A DNA stretch of 64,000 bases, taken from positions 1,240,001 to 1,304,000 of the forward strand of contig JAPVLO010000162.1 of the NCBI GenBank assembly GCA_027257055.1. The letters run 5' to 3'. Source of the DNA: Cephalopachus bancanus. Lineage: Eukaryota; Chordata; Mammalia; Primates; Tarsiidae. A program made the position numbers and the translations under genes. Below the pieces are notes generated by a model. It worked only from the letters and a program-made list of their open reading frames with translations. It ran no database searches and had not been told where the DNA came from. Shown piece after piece: positions 46,770 to 60,725 of the stretch (its first letter is position 1; each line of letters opens with the position of its first letter).

Positions 46770-49700
46770 CATGTGGCAGCTAAAATGTTATATTTGGGAA
46801 ATGGGGGGGGGTCCCCATCACTTTTCCAAAGTGAGAGTCAGAGAGTGTTCCCAGGGAGGGTGAACAAAACACCCAGTCCTTCCCATGCTTGCTTCTAGGT
46901 AGAGAAAGAAGCTGGCAGTGGTCCTCTGGTGAAGTCTGGCTGTGTGCTTGTGCTTCACCCTGTCCCACTGAGGCCCGGCCTTGGGCACCTTCCATTCCCC
47001 TGGGGTGAGCCAAAGTTACGTCTTAAAGGCTCATGAAACCAGTGACAAAACTTTGCACCTTCAGCAAAAGCAGAGCCAGTTTCGTGGGCTCATGGGCTTT
47101 TCACTCACCACACTCAATTTACATTCTGTGGCAAAACTGATAATAAAGGAAGGCTATGTCCTTTAGAAAAATGTCATATTCGGGGGCGGTGGGGGCTGGG
47201 GAAGTCTGGGGGAGACAGCAACTTCCATCAACCGTTGCCACGTTGCCTCTGCCTAAGAGAACACACACGTGGGGAGGACTCATAAATACTGAGCCAAAGA
47301 ACAGGCTCACGGCAATCTTCCTGCTCGGTACCTACAGGCTGCTGCTTCACCTGCCTTGATTACAGGAGCCAAACACAATGGTTCTCTCACTCCTATCCAA
47401 GCAGCTTGGAAACAGGAGTAATCCCAACTGCAGATTGGGAACATCACAGGCATTGGGAGAGGTCACCAGTGGCGTGGTAGGAAATGTAAGGTTCATGATA
47501 AATGAATTGGTACTGCCTGTCATTTTTTCTTGCCGTGACTTTAATCAATAAGGGAAAAGGTGAATTGCTATTGATCTCTTCAACATCTCTCAACGATACT
47601 GTACAACTTACAGAAGCACAAGGGGGTGGGTGAAAGAAAAAGAAGAAGGACAGATGAAAGAAACTCTGGCCATGTGAGGCTGCTGTACTCCCTGGAGGTG
47701 GTCTTCCAATCCCTGGGTGTCAGGCACGCCTGGATGCACGTGTGCGTGTGGCACGAGGAGCCCTTTCTCACTCCTGGAAAGGCTGGCCATGGAGAGCCGT
47801 CTGGACCTCCCCCTGCACCTCACTTGCTGGCGATGCTCCGTCAGGGCTAGTGGACATGTGGAGCCACAGGACTTCTCCTGATATGAGGCTAGATCCCTGA
47901 GAAGTACAATGGATCCCAAGGCCTTAGGGATTTTTGAAGTTGCCATACTTGAGTGGTGTTGGGCAGGGCTATCTCAACAACTGACTATGACTCTGGATGG
48001 GAAAGCAAGAATCAAAAGCTTCAAGGGCAATTTCAGCTACACCTTACTAATCCCACTCTTGGGTCACATGCCAAGAAAATATAGACAGGCAGCAAATAGG
48101 GCAAGACTATCTTGCATCATACTTGAAAATAACAAAGATCATGGCTTCTGGGGCACAGGCCTGCCCTTTGAACACTCTGGACATGTCAGATCTGAAAGAT
48201 ATGATATGAATATCAGGGGCCTAGGTCAAAATGTCAGAGGTATGCTCGTAATCCTAGGGAGAAGGGATACTGACCATATTCAGGCCAGAAGACAAACTGC
48301 ACATGTAAATATGGCTGTATCCAGACAACCAGGAAACAAGGCATGGTGGTATGATAGAGGGGAGTAACAGCCTACAGCAGGAAGATGTAATATTTAGTAT
48401 CTGATTTTCATCTTCAGCTCTGAGTTGAATCTAACCAGTTGGCTACAAAGAAGACAGAGAACCTCTACATGCTCTGGGACAGTTTCTGTTTAGGAAAGGC
48501 TGCTTATCAGAAACCATAGTTCCCTGCTCATGTCAAGAAAAAGGCAATGCAACAGACTTCATGACAGAGAGAAAAGGGAACAATGACCAAAGTTTAGCCC
48601 AAAGTTTAACCCAATGTGGGACAGAGATCTCCTAGACCAATAGTTCCCTTATTCCACCAATTACTCTGGTGGCGGGGGTGGGGGGGGGGGTGGAGAGACT
48701 GACCAGAAGTCCCTCTCCAGGTCCCTCAGCGCATCATCTCAGGCCTGTGTCTCCTCAGAAACCTCCCACCACACCTAAGAATTCGCCTTCTAGCACTCTC
48801 AAGGCAGGAAAAGGCTTAGTACCCCCATTTTGCAGCTGGAGAAACAAAGACAGGCCAGTCAGTGATGTGTGAAAGCAAGGAGAGCCCTTCAGAATGCTCT
48901 TGGCACTCTTGCTTAGATGATTCTCCAAAGACAATGACTCAGGACGCAACTGTATCATTCTGAATTCAGTGCCACCACAGTTTGCCAGTTTCCCCACCTT
49001 CCTCCCACAGATACCTGAAGGGCCAAAACAGAGAGGGGAAAATAAACTAAGTTATAAAGCTGCTGATGTGTTCAGAGTGGAAGTGCTGAGATTAGAAGGA
49101 GGAAGCGGTTAAGTACACCCTGGGTGTTTGGAAATGGCCACGTCTGCAGCCCTGAAGCTAATGAAGAAGAAGTCTCAGCCCTCTCTGCCAGGAAGGCCAC
49201 GGGACTGGCCCCCTACTTCGGGGTGGAAGGCATGGCTACGAGAGGGAATGACAGTAAGAAACAGCTATTTAGCAAACACCAGTCCTCTCCTACAAGGAAA
49301 CTTCCAATTCCGAAAGTGACCCTATTCTAAAATTACCGAGTGGCAGGTGGCCAGGCCAAAAATCCATATCCAATCAGTGCTAATGGACTATTTGTTGCAT
49401 TTCCTCATATAAGGTTGCAACACTGCTATAAAAACCCTGGGTCAGTGGTTTTAGATTTATTTAACTGGAGAAGTAAAACACCCCAGCACTGCAAGTCCTG
49501 GAGAGACTTGGGAAATGAAATGGCTTATGTAGGTCTCTGGTCGAGAATGGAGGAACCTGTTGGTTTTATCTGCATGATCTCCCACCTCTAGCTATACACC
49601 CTATGCCAGATCCTTTTCTGGAAAGCATGAAAAAGAATTCCACTGCAAATCAAGAGAAGGGAAAGGGAAAAGAGGAAGGCATTATGTTAACCTGGGAAGC

Positions 49701-51611
49701 AAAACAGCATGGTGAAGAGTTTCCAGTTCAATCACTCACTCCTGGTTCTAGGAGCAGCTGCCCTTGCTGCAGTGACCATCCCAAATGAGTCTTCTCGGGG
49801 CTCTTTTCCTATCCTTTTTAATTCTGGACTCTCCAACTTAATGTAGGTCAAGGACAAACCTATGGCCATCTTGGTCTGCTGTGGTGGGGTAGGAAAGCAT
49901 GGAGACAAAAAAGAGAACTGTTGCTCTGTCAGAGGGCGAGGAAGCCCGGGCAGCTAGGATCTAGATGGGTCATCCCTGCAGCCTTCATTTTCAAGATGCA
50001 GTGACAATGGGAAAGAAGACCTATGCAACAGAGGAAGAGCATAGAGAGTCCTTGGCATTGGCTGGTCATTCTCCAAATACCCCCATGGCAGGTGGAGTAC
50101 GTGGCAGACACTCAAGCCACTCTTCCTTAGACATCTGTGGATCTCCCTTGGCAATAGTCAGCCTTACCAGTCCTTACTCAAGTCTAGAAAGGGTTTCCTG
50201 CATAGGTCAGACTTTGTTGGCACTACCTCCAGACCTCTGCTTTTCCACTGAACATGATACTGCCTAATGTGCAGGTCCATGCAGAATCAGAGGCAAAGAG
50301 ACCCCATGTAATCTTACTTTGTAGAAAAAAATACTGGCTGACTCTCAAAGATATTTAAAGAAATACTCTTTTGCAAACTTAAACCAAGATGGCAAATAGG
50401 TTTTCATGAGAGTGCCATGTCCATTCAACTGGCAGTAGTTGTGAGGAGCCCTGTTTTGAGGAAGATCTGAACCCCAGGCCACAGCAGCGTGATGACTGGC
50501 AGTGCCATCCACAGGCAGATAGACTTGATGGAGGTAGTATATACACATGTGCCAGCCCTGGCTTAGACAGACAGGTTTGGGGAGTGAGGAACATGAGAGA
50601 ACTATTCTCTGTTGATTCTAGTATGAATGCAGCTCATTACACACACACCTAAAATTCACCCTACAACTCTACCCCGGTATAGGGTTTTGCCCACACTGAA
50701 GTTCAAATTCAAGATTTTAGTTAAATCCCGAGAGAATTTCTATTGATAATAAAAATAACGCCACAAACTGCTGTTTACTGAGTATTTAATATCTACTAGG
50801 TTCTGTGTTGAGGGCTGGACATGTATACTTAATTTTCACAATCATCCTGGCAATAAGGTACCCTCTTTTTGCACAGGTGAGGCAATTAGATTTAGCAGGA
50901 CTGCTGCACTGCACAACATGAGAGACACCCTTCACATTGAATTCTAATAGGCACCGAGATTGTCCTAGCTCTAGAGGCTAAGGAATGTGTCCAAGGTCAC
51001 ACAGAAAATGGTGAAATTGGAATGAGGAATGAGAACTCAGGTCTGAATCTTCACATGTTACTAACAGAATTTTTGTGTTAAGGGACCAAGAAGGAAAAGA
51101 TGCCCTCAAATGTCCTGGAGAGGAGTCTAAGAATGAGCTATTTCTTTCTGACTATGTGACATATGTTATTTGGGCCAGGTTAGTGTATCTCTGCTCTTAA
51201 TTCTTAAGCTTGCTCATAATCTTATTTCATGCACCACAGCATTTCATAACAGACCATTGGTCACTTTCATTTTCAAGATCTATTTAAGTTCAGCTGACCA
51301 GAAACTGTCACGGGTAGAGCAGCAAGTGGAGAGTTCATCAATAAAGCAGGTTTGGAACAGAGGTTCTCCTCAAATCCTCGGCAGCAGACTCAGGGAGTGG
51401 GCATGCAAATGGCAAGAAGGGGCCAGGATAAAGGTTAGCTCATCCACCAGAGCAGTCAATCCTGCGTTCTTGGGGGAGTCACATGTGAAACACCAGAATG
51501 TTAGTATTACCTGGAGAGCAAATGTAATCTACAATCTGCTTATGCTCTGTTGGAAACTCAGGTAGCCCTGCGATTGTACATAGAGAGCTGTGTTCTAAAA
51601 AGATATGAGTT
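46770..51611. other. Intronic, long stretch without a gene
   Basis: Holds a G run near 48676-48690, a reverse MIR/L2-like region at about 50760-51060 (CCAAGGTCACACAGAAAATG) and otherwise unique sequence. A 152-codon open frame at 47909-48367 has no recognised homology and is probably chance. Confidence 0.55.
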
Positions 51612-51910
51612 TAGGCTGGACTTGGTGGCTCAGCCTGTAATCCTAGCACTTTGGGGGGCCGAAAGGTGAATTGAACTGCCTGAGCCAGCAGGTTTGAGAC
51701 CAGCCTGGCAACGTGGCAAGACCTCATCTCTACAATAAATCAAAAATTAACCGGGCGTGGTAGTGCTATAGTTATGGCTACTAGGAAGGCTGAGGCGGAA
51801 GGATCGCCTGAGCCCAGGCAGGTCGATGCTGGGGTGGCTGTGAGCGTGCCTCTGCACTCTAGCCTGGGCGACAGAGTGAGACTCCAACTCAAAAAAGAAA
51901 AAAAAGAAGA
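51612..51910 (+). repeat. Alu, lineage-specific type, with target-site duplication
   Basis: A forward Alu with ACAATAAATCAAAAATTAAC between its monomers. The direct repeat AAAAAGATATGAGTT lies at about 51597-51611 and 51911-51925. Confidence 0.94.
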
Positions 51911-51925
51911 AAAAAGATATGAGTT

Positions 51926-54224
51926 GAATTATGTAATTCCAAAGGGAAAATTCAGATAGTGGGCATGGCTTGCAATGTTTAGGTCAAACAGAACAGAGAG
52001 GCACAAGGCCCAAAGACACTCCAAGATGTGCCACATGAAAGGTCACACTCAAGTCTGCATGGGTGGTGGCCAATATATTGGGTTCAGAAGCTCTTCTGAA
52101 GACAGGTAGTGGGCAGGTCATCTTTAGCTTGTAAAGGAAATATCTGCTTGTCTGAATATATTTCCAAATTAGGCCTCCAGCAGAGAGTACACAGACTTCA
52201 CAATGAGCTATTTCACCTGAAAAACAAAACTTCTGAGCCGCTTTTCTTCAGCCTTTGTTATTATCTTAAGAATATTAGCTTCCATTTTCTTTTTTTTAGA
52301 GAACCCTCACCAAAGCCCAAGGAGCAGTGAATATGCAGGATGATTGAAGAGGTAAGAGAAACCAGGAACTGTTGTCACTAGGAGCATTCTGATATATGCA
52401 AACGCAACACATATGCCTAGGTCTCCTAGCACAAACCTTACCTCTGGGGCAGTCTAGCAGTCTCTTCCTCTGGATCACATTTCCCCCTTTGCTCTGCATC
52501 ACTGGCCCCACATAACTATAAGATAGGTAGACCAGGAGTCTCACTGGGCCAGGTAAGGGCTATCTTCCACAGGAGTGACTCATAAAGCACATCATTCCAT
52601 GTCAAATGGGCAGACAGTAGCACATAGCATGAGTGACAAGGGTTCTGCTTAGCAAGGCTGTTGAGAATATTCATGATCACATGCATTCCCCAATGGCGAT
52701 CACTGCCGACTGTCCTCATAACCAAGTCTCAATTTAGATGGAGTATAAAGCAAGTACTGTGGGCCTTTCTAGTAGAAAACTGTAAAAGGAAATCATGTAC
52801 GAGCCTCTTGCACCTTTGCTTTGGGACTGAGCAGGGTTAGAACTAAAGATGTAGAGGAAAATCAGGTGCCAGAGTGGTCTTGGAATTGCCGATGTTTCTG
52901 TGCTTCCACTTGCGGGGAGAAAGTGAAATTGGCAGGCGTTAGAACTATATTTCTTATTTCCCTTTCATAATAGGATAGTAAGCAAAACAAGTTGGAGAAA
53001 ACATAAACGTCTCTTAAGAGTTTACCATAGTAGAGACCAATTCCCTAAGGGAGGGGAAGAGATATTTCTCCTGAAAAAGATTTTCTTTCTGGGGACAGAA
53101 TTACATCCCCGAGACCTTCCTACATGTTACAAGGAGGCCAAATCACTTGTGGCCCTAAACCATGCCTTATTCTACCCTTAATCCCAACAGTCAGCCTGGG
53201 ATGTGAATAGTAGCTTCTGGAGGGCAGTGAGGCCTATCAAACCTCCAGCAGTCAGCCTGTATGACATAATTACAGGTAATAGGATCTTGGTCAAACCAAT
53301 GAAAAATTAGGCGCAGTAGCTATTTCAGAAGAATGGAAGCAATTCTATGCTTGACTGACTATGAAAGTTCTAAGTAGAAGAATAGGGCGACAGCCTAGCT
53401 GAGCCAGCAGCTCTGCAGAGAGGAATCCCACTGGAGCCAGCACACGGTTGGCACCCATCCGCACATGCTGCTGAGCTCGCTCGGGGAAGGCCACTGGTGA
53501 CTGGAATCTAAGCTATCCCAGGTGTTCAAAAGCTGACAGGGTGGACCCAGCAGTCAGGGGCCAAAATGGGCAATGTGACAGCATGCCCCCTGCTAACTTC
53601 TTACCTCATCTCTTCTCACTGTGATGCTACTTTTACACGGGGGCTGGGATGAGATCTGCAGGTCCTCTTTCCAGGACTTTTAGAAAGCACTTGGCAACGG
53701 GCCAAGAGCCCAGAAATGAAGGGGCTGTAAGTGGGAAGATAACAGCCTGGATTCACACAGTGCTTACAGCCTATCTCCAAACAGGAATATGTTGACCTGA
53801 ACTTCAAAATACACTCTTCACCTCATTTAATAGTCTAATTCATGAAAATAGAGGATGGAAAACAGCTGCGGAGGACAGTAGCCTGTATTAGGAGAGTGAA
53901 GGGACATTAATGATTTCTATTTGAATGCTAATTTTTTTCAAAACACACAGCATAATCTCATTGTTTTTAAATGCACTGACTGGACATGCAGGGAGACCCA
54001 GGGAGGTGAGGGTCCCTAGCAAGTACACAATCAGGTCTTGGTTATGAGCTTTTTCAGTGAAAAGTTCCTGAAGTAGCAGTCATGTGTCCAGGCTCAATAT
54101 GTCAAAGCCTTCCTCCCAGCCCTATAAATGCCGAGCTTAGAGAGCTTTCCCTAAAACTATAAAGGGAAACTACAGAAGAGGCCTTTCCCCCAAACTTTAG
54201 AATTAGGTCACAGGGAATCAATTA
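51926..54224. other. Intronic, no gene seen
   Basis: Unique sequence. A short unit bounded by good splice-like signals on the plus strand lies at 52300-52351 (see findings). Nothing else is supported. Confidence 0.5.
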
Positions 54225-54650
54225 ATTGATTTCACAAATATTTACTTATTGAGTATCTCTTATATGCTAGGCACTGGGAATACAAAGACAAAACATAGTT
54301 CCTGTCGTGAGGAGCTTACAATCTAGTGGGAAGAGACCTGGGTCATAGAACCATCCAGTACTGTCGGTAAGTGCATGACAGATGTATGCACAGGGTCCTG
54401 TGGGGATCGACGGAAGGACATCTTACCAGCCTGGGAGAGCAAGGGAAGGTTTCTAAGAAAAGGTGGTGGACCTTAAAGAACAGGTACGAATAGGAAAACA
54501 AGGAAGGAGGGTGGCTGATGTACCGGGTGGAGAGACAAAATGTAATGATGCATATGGGGAAACGCCAGTGTAACAAGTCTGTTCTGATAAGGTACAAAAA
54601 ATGAAGTAAGTGGCGGAGGTTGGAGAGGCGAGACATGAAGTTGGAGAGGC
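54225..54650 (+). repeat. L2-like LINE 3' fragment
   Basis: Typical phrase order: TTATTGAGTATCTCTTATATG, CTAGGCACTGGGAATACAAAG, GTTCCTGTCGTGAGGAGCTT and ACAATCTAGTGGGAAGAGAC, followed by GAAGGTTTCTAAGAAAAGGTGG. The 3' boundary is approximate. Confidence 0.75.
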
Positions 54651-54706
54651 AGTCCCAGAGGCAAGAGGACTTACAATTGCACTTACACAGTCAGATTTGT
54701 CTTTTT

Positions 54707-54995
54707 AATTTTTTTTGAGTCGTGGTCTCACTCTGTTGCCTAGGCTAGAGTGAAGTAGCACAAGCACTACTCATTGCAGCCTTGACCTCCTGGACTCAGG
54801 CGATGCTTCCACCTCAGCCTCCTGAGTAGCTGGGACTACAGGCATGCGTCACCACACCTGGCTAATTTTTTGGATCTTTTTTGTAGAGATGAGGTCTCAC
54901 TGTTGCCTAGGTTGGTCTTGAACTCCAGGATTCAAGCAATTCTCCTCTCTAGGTCTCCCAAAGTGCTGGGATTATAGGCGTGAGCCACTGCACCC
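54707..54995 (-). repeat. Alu, with target-site duplication
   Basis: A reverse Alu of more standard (AluJ-like) type, with CTGAGTAGCTGGGACTACAG. CAGTCAGATTTGTCTTTT occurs on both sides (from about 54688 and from about 54996). Confidence 0.93.
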
Positions 54996-55014
54996 AGTCA
55001 GATTTGTCTTTTAA

Positions 55015-57455
55015 TAAAGATTAGAAACAGGAATATGGATATACACAAGCAAATGGAAATGAAGCAGTCATATAAAAAAGTAAGGCCCACAAAGGTCAAA
55101 TAGCAGACGAAGCAGAAATCAGGCAGTCAAAAGATATAAAAACTGTGGCAAGAGCAGAGCAAATGTTTTGGGGAGCAGGGCCATAGCAAAACTCCCCAAC
55201 CCCCCTGCAGTCTCTACAGACACCCAGAAATGGAATCCAGGCCTTACAGAAGACTCACTCCTCTAGGCTCGAGAAATCCTTTACAACTAGTCCTTTAACT
55301 TCTTCCAGACAATCTAGGGTTGAAAAAGTAATAAAAATAAGGCTAAAAGAATGATCACCTTCTAATAGCAAAACTGGCAAAATTTTGGGGGAAAAAATAC
55401 TTGATTTGGGGTGCAAGACATTTGAGTTTTGCATTTGTAGTAGCTCTGTGAATAGAAGCTACTATGCAGCCCAGTTTCCTTAACTGTAAAACTGGGATAA
55501 GATTTTTCGTATAGGTTTACTGTGAGATTAAAGTGAAATTGTATACATGAAAGCACTTTTAAACTAGAAAATGCTATATAAAACTTGGGTTTGATCACTG
55601 TTAAGACAGGAGTTGTTTTACCTGATCCCTCTTCAAAGAAAATTTAAGTTTGTCCTTAAACAAGGACAAACTGTTTGAACTTAAAGACCATGGGTGGGTG
55701 ATGAAATATAAGTGTGTGGGGAGGTGAGAAAGGCCTGAGCCCCCAAATCACTTTTAAAATCTCATAGGATAAGAGAACTGCTTAGAAAGCTGACAACACA
55801 TATTCATTTTCTTCTGGGCAGTGGCTAAGATAATCTAGAATAAGGTGGCTTTGTGCAAATAAATGAAATTTTGTCACACAGCCTGCCTTCTTTTCCAACA
55901 GGTCATTATTGGTGGCTCAGTGAGCATTCCCAAGGGACATGGCAGTCAAGGAGAGGTGGAGAGCAGGTTTCATTGGCCTCACCCCCATCAGGTGTCCTTC
56001 ACCCTCTTGGAACTCCCTGTGGCTTGAATTGTCCCTGTCCTCATCACTTCAGTCCAAAGATATAACTTTGCCATCGTCCCTCCTCCCATGCATCTCCTTG
56101 ACAGGGAATGGCCCACACAGACAAATGGAACAGAAAGGGCTGAGAGCATATGCTACAGTGCTTGTGGGAGAATGTGGGGAAAGACAGAGGGTGTGGGGAG
56201 GAACAGAGACTGAGAATGACTTCACACTGCTTAGACCAGTTTATGTTTTCAGACAGGATGCAGCATACTTGGGGTGAAAATGAAGGAGAAAAGAATCACT
56301 TTTACTCTAAGTTTTCCTTCCCAGACACTCCTTCATAAATACACATCAGTATTCATGGGGGGGCCACAATCCCTGAAACATAAACGCATCTTCCTCTAAC
56401 AGCAACAGTTGCTTGTAATGCTTTCATATATTTTTGTTTTTTGTTTTTAAAAAGCAAGGGGTAGGGGAGAGAGGAAATCCAGGACTGTGCCCTGGCTACT
56501 GCAGCCTACAGAATGAGCTCCCCAGGGGGACATCCTCTCTTTGAATGCCAGCAGGAAGAAGGGAAATAGGTCAAGGCAGCAGCCTGAGTTTTCAGCTGGG
56601 ACTGTCCAGCATGAGGACGTCATTTTCCAGGCAGCAGCAAAGAGCAACTTCTGAGGTCTCAGAGAGGACAAAGGGGTCATCGAAACAAGCCTTGGAAATG
56701 ATCACCTAACCTCCATCTAGCCCCCATGCTCCGGGAACTGCATCTTCTACAGCCTGGAACTGTGAAAAGAGTCAAAATGTGACAATGATCTCTTTTAATA
56801 ATACCTTATGGCCTTTTCTCTAAAAGTTCAGGTTTACCCAATACAACAGCAAAAATAGTGTTTGTACATGAAGGAACTGGTCAATGAGTATGTGCCGGCT
56901 AGCTGGCCTCCTAGAAGAGGGTGGAAAGAGATCCCAAGTCACTGTTTTATTCAGAGCAATGGCCTCAGAAGGGAGAGGATGGCTTGGGATTGCTAGATCA
57001 GTGTGTTAGACAGAATACCAAGACAGGAAGGAGTCATGTATACAGGACCACATAAAATTGGAGTGTTAAAACCTAGGAGTTTGCACTTTTAAGCCAGTGA
57101 TCCACCCATTAGCTAATGCTGTCTCTTATCACTACTTCTGGGAGGACGCTAGCAATGGGCACAACTTCCTGTCTGGAAAATCACACATCTTCCTGTCCTT
57201 GACAGTGTGGCAGGAAACTGCCTTAAAGAGGCAGCTGTATTGGGCGGGAGGGCGGGTGGAGAAAGGAGATGGTTGGCTCACCAAACACATGCTATCCAAT
57301 GGGACACAACACTCAGCTTACAGTTACAGCTACAATAATCTCATGCGGTGTGGTCCAGAAGTAGTACAGCCTGAATGGTAGGGTACAGGAGAGCCAACTC
57401 ACACTTTCAGGACAATAACAAGCCATTTAAACCCAATTCAGCATACCCTATATAG
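55015..57455. other. Intronic, with a MIR piece
   Basis: A forward MIR-like segment lies at about 55420-55600 (TTTCCTTAACTGTAAAACTG). The rest is unique. No gene is supported. Confidence 0.55.
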
Positions 57456-57660
57456 TAGCGGTCGGCAAACATTTTTGTAAAGGGACAGATAGTGAATATT
57501 TTAGGTTTTTCGGGCCATATAGCTACTCTGTTATAACTACACAACCCTGCTGTTATAGTGTGAAAGCAGCCATAGACAATAAATGGCAGAATTAGCATGA
57601 CTGTGTTACAATACAACTTTATTTGTAAAAACTGTCAGTGGTCAGATTTGCCTACCCTTG
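57456..57660. mobile_element. Non-autonomous hAT-Charlie-type element with 8-bp duplication
   Basis: A 205-bp element. The ends TAGCGGTCGGCAAAC and TTTGCCTACCCTTG form degenerate inverted repeats. Flanks CTATATAG (57448-57455) and CTATATAC (57661-57668) match at seven of eight positions. Internal GTAAAGGGACAGATAGTGAA and AAAGCAGCCATAGACAATAA are typical of a common eutherian hAT family whose exact name I leave open. Confidence 0.85.
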
Positions 57661-57668
57661 CTATATAC

Positions 57669-60409
57669 CAACTGAGTCAGGCTGCAAAGGAATGTTGAGT
57701 TGATTGAGTTTCCTTTGAGTAAGAATAAGTGTTATGTCCTTTGAGTTTCTTGGATGCTTTGGGTTTCAAGGTCACAAAGAGAATCAGGTAATGACATGGT
57801 GTCTAACTTACTGTTCTTCCTGCCTGGAGGCTAGCAGCACCACCAGAATGCCTAGACCACTGACCTGGAACTTCCAGACTTCCAAATCAGGGAAAAAAAC
57901 AAAAGCCAGAAGGCATCAATAGCTGAGGAGAAGCAACATGTAGAACGATGGAGACAAAGAAGAAATGCAATGAAAGGTGACAGGAGAGAAGTTAGGAAAA
58001 TGGAGCTGGGTGATGGCCAGGAATATCAGTAGCTCTGTGCTGACTGGTGTCCTTGTAAAATAAATTTAAGGAACGCAGAGAAATCAGGGTTATCTCAAGA
58101 AAATAGGGGCCACCTGAAAATGCAGAGAAAACACTTGTCTAAAGCTTGCAGGCTCCACATGAGGACCCAGGATGGAAAGGCTGTAACTCTCTCTTCACCC
58201 AAGATAGAGGAAGAAACAGCAGGAATTCCTGCACTGCCCAAAGCTGGACAAACCACTTAATAAACATGGGGTCATTTTTTCAGTGCTAGGCACTCTGCAT
58301 ACCTCTCCTAGGCATAGGGGCAGAAATGATTACTCAGTCCATACACCAGCCCCCCACTCTACTCCTGCACCCTATATTCTCCTCAGCTCAATTGATGGTT
58401 TCATCTCAAGGAGTCTAACTTGACCAGGCCTCTGTAGGATCGCACAGAAGGGTCCAGGAAGTACACTGAGATCATGAAATCTGTGTGCTGCTTCTTTCCT
58501 ATGATAATACAGATTTATTAGTAACTGGGAGAAAGCATGCAGGGGGTAAAGAAATCCTGGCCAAAAATAAGATAATATGAACAAAAATTTAAAACTTAAA
58601 AAGAAAGGGATGGCGCAGGGCCAAGGACAGTCACATCTTCCAAATACCTGGTTAGCTGAGCTAAATCGGATTATCAAGGAAACAGGCACAAGGTACAAAA
58701 AGCAGTTCAGCTGTGGCCAGCACACAGCGCCTCAGTTCCAGAAGAGTTCCTGGAGTGCACTGTGGCACAGCAGAGGCTTCCGGAAGGTAAGTGCTGCATG
58801 AGGGGGAAGCCGCGGGCCCACACTTGGCATCTGGGCACCTCTTGGGACTTCCACTCAGGGCGGGAAGCGCCTCTGCATCCAGGACAACCAAGCCCCAGAC
58901 TGTTCTCCGGTTCTAGATCCTTGTGAGGTGGGTGAAGAAAAAGAGTCCTCAAGACAACTTATGAGATAACAATGCAGGTACTAAACAGGCAAAAGCTAAT
59001 GAATAAACCTGTAAAAAATAAAACCTTTCTTCCTCGCTACACTGTTCAGAAAACAGTTTTCCTACATTTCATGGAGGTAATCTCCAGGACTGGAGGATAC
59101 GATAGCTTCCTTTTGTCAAAATCTTGACTGGTTCGTAGTTTAGGCCATACTCATTATTTCTTCTGGGTAAAGATTTTTCAAAACTGCCAGCCTAAGTAAT
59201 CATTTAAGGAGCTAAGAAAATACAGAAAGGTTCCTTATCAAGAGGCCCCCATTGTAGGGATATGAAAGATTGGGCCATGATAATCAAGAAAGGTCAATTT
59301 TGGATTAGGATTTGCAAACTCAAGCCACATGCCAAGGGCATCAGAGAAAGTGGGAAAAAAATCTTTTTTTCAACAGTCAAATGTTATTCTTTTTAGTGGT
59401 CACTATTCTTTTTGACCTCTGTACTTCTCAATCTCACCAGTGGGCCAGAAACATGATCAGGAAGAAAAGTGGCTGGGAAATCAAGAGTTGACAAAGAAAG
59501 ATAAAGAAACTTCAGGAGCTGTGAAACAATGGGAAGATGAGTATGGTAAGAAATTTGACTGAGACAAGGAGTGACTAGAATGCCATCAACAAACGTCTCA
59601 GGCAATTCAATGAAAGGAAGGATTTCCTCCCTCTATCCAAAGAGCAACACACAAACAAAAACCTTCTGCTGCATCCTCTGTAATGTCTTTACATCATGAA
59701 TTTGCATGGACTTGCTTTTTCCAACATAGTTACTCTGCAATTTATTATCCAAATTCCCACAAAGGCAGAGGGAAATTCTACAATATTTGCCCCAATCACC
59801 TAGTCCCTGAACCACTTCAAAAACTGTGACAGGTGCTAATAAACACCTGGAAAATTTGGACTCTGGAACCGCTTCTCAGCAGGGGGCTATCACTAATTGA
59901 TAGAAAGTCAAACTACATTGTGTAGTTACAAACAGGAGTGGGGGGAAGGCACCATCCGTGTCAATATAAGGATTTCTATTCCATAAGCATCTTCACAAAC
60001 TACCATCACAGAAGCAAAATAGGGGCCAAGTGAACCTGATGATCCAATGAGGCCTGAAGACCCCAACCACTGTACAGGCAGCCAACAAAGCAGATGCAGT
60101 ACCTAAATAGTTGCAATGGGTTATCTGGAAAATGGAATGGGGAATTCAGGATTTGCTTTGCGACACTACTTTCTTTCATAATATGAGAAAGCAAATGCTA
60201 GAGAAATCCCAAAGTGGTGGCAATTGACAGGAATGATACAGCCTAGTTAGAAGGCAAAGCAGCGGTTTTCTCAAGGCCAGGGTAGTCTAACACAGGCATA
60301 TCAGCTGGCTTGTTCTCTTGTACTTCTGAGATGCTAAAGCTTATAAACAGGTATTGGTATCACTGAACATTCTGAAAAAGTCCACAGCTCTCTCAAAGAT
60401 CTACAGAGA
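57669..60409. other. Intronic, no gene seen
   Basis: Unique sequence. Open frames such as 58372-58725 minus lack family resemblance. No further SND1 exon was recognised on the minus strand. Confidence 0.55.
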
Positions 60410-60714
60410 AGCTGGGCTCGGTGGCTTAGCCTGTAATCCCAGCTCTTTGGGAGGCTGAGGTGAGTGAATTGCCTGAGCCCGCGGGTTCAAGACCCACCTG
60501 GGCAACTTGGCGAGCCCTCATCTCTACAATATATCAAAACGAGCCGGGCGTGGTAGCACGTAGTTCCAGCTACTGTAGTTCCAGCTATTTGGAAGGCTGA
60601 GGTGGAGGGATCACCAGAGCCCAGCAGGTCGAGGCTGCGGTGGCCGGGAGTGGCCATTGCACTCCAGTCTGGGCGACTGAGTGAGACTCCAACTCAAAAA
60701 AAAAAAAAAAAAAA
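60410..60714 (+). repeat. Alu, lineage-specific type, perfect target-site duplication
   Basis: A forward Alu with a 20-base A tail. Identical ATCTACAGAGA copies lie at 60399-60409 and 60715-60725. Its second monomer has a small internal duplication of GTAGTTCCAGCTA at about 60560-60586. Confidence 0.95.
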
Positions 60715-60725
60715 ATCTACAGAGA

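Noticed and set aside
47909..48367. A 152-codon open frame on the plus strand
   Set aside because: No recognisable family, no exon signals and no CpG or promoter context. This length can arise by chance among six frames of 64 kb.
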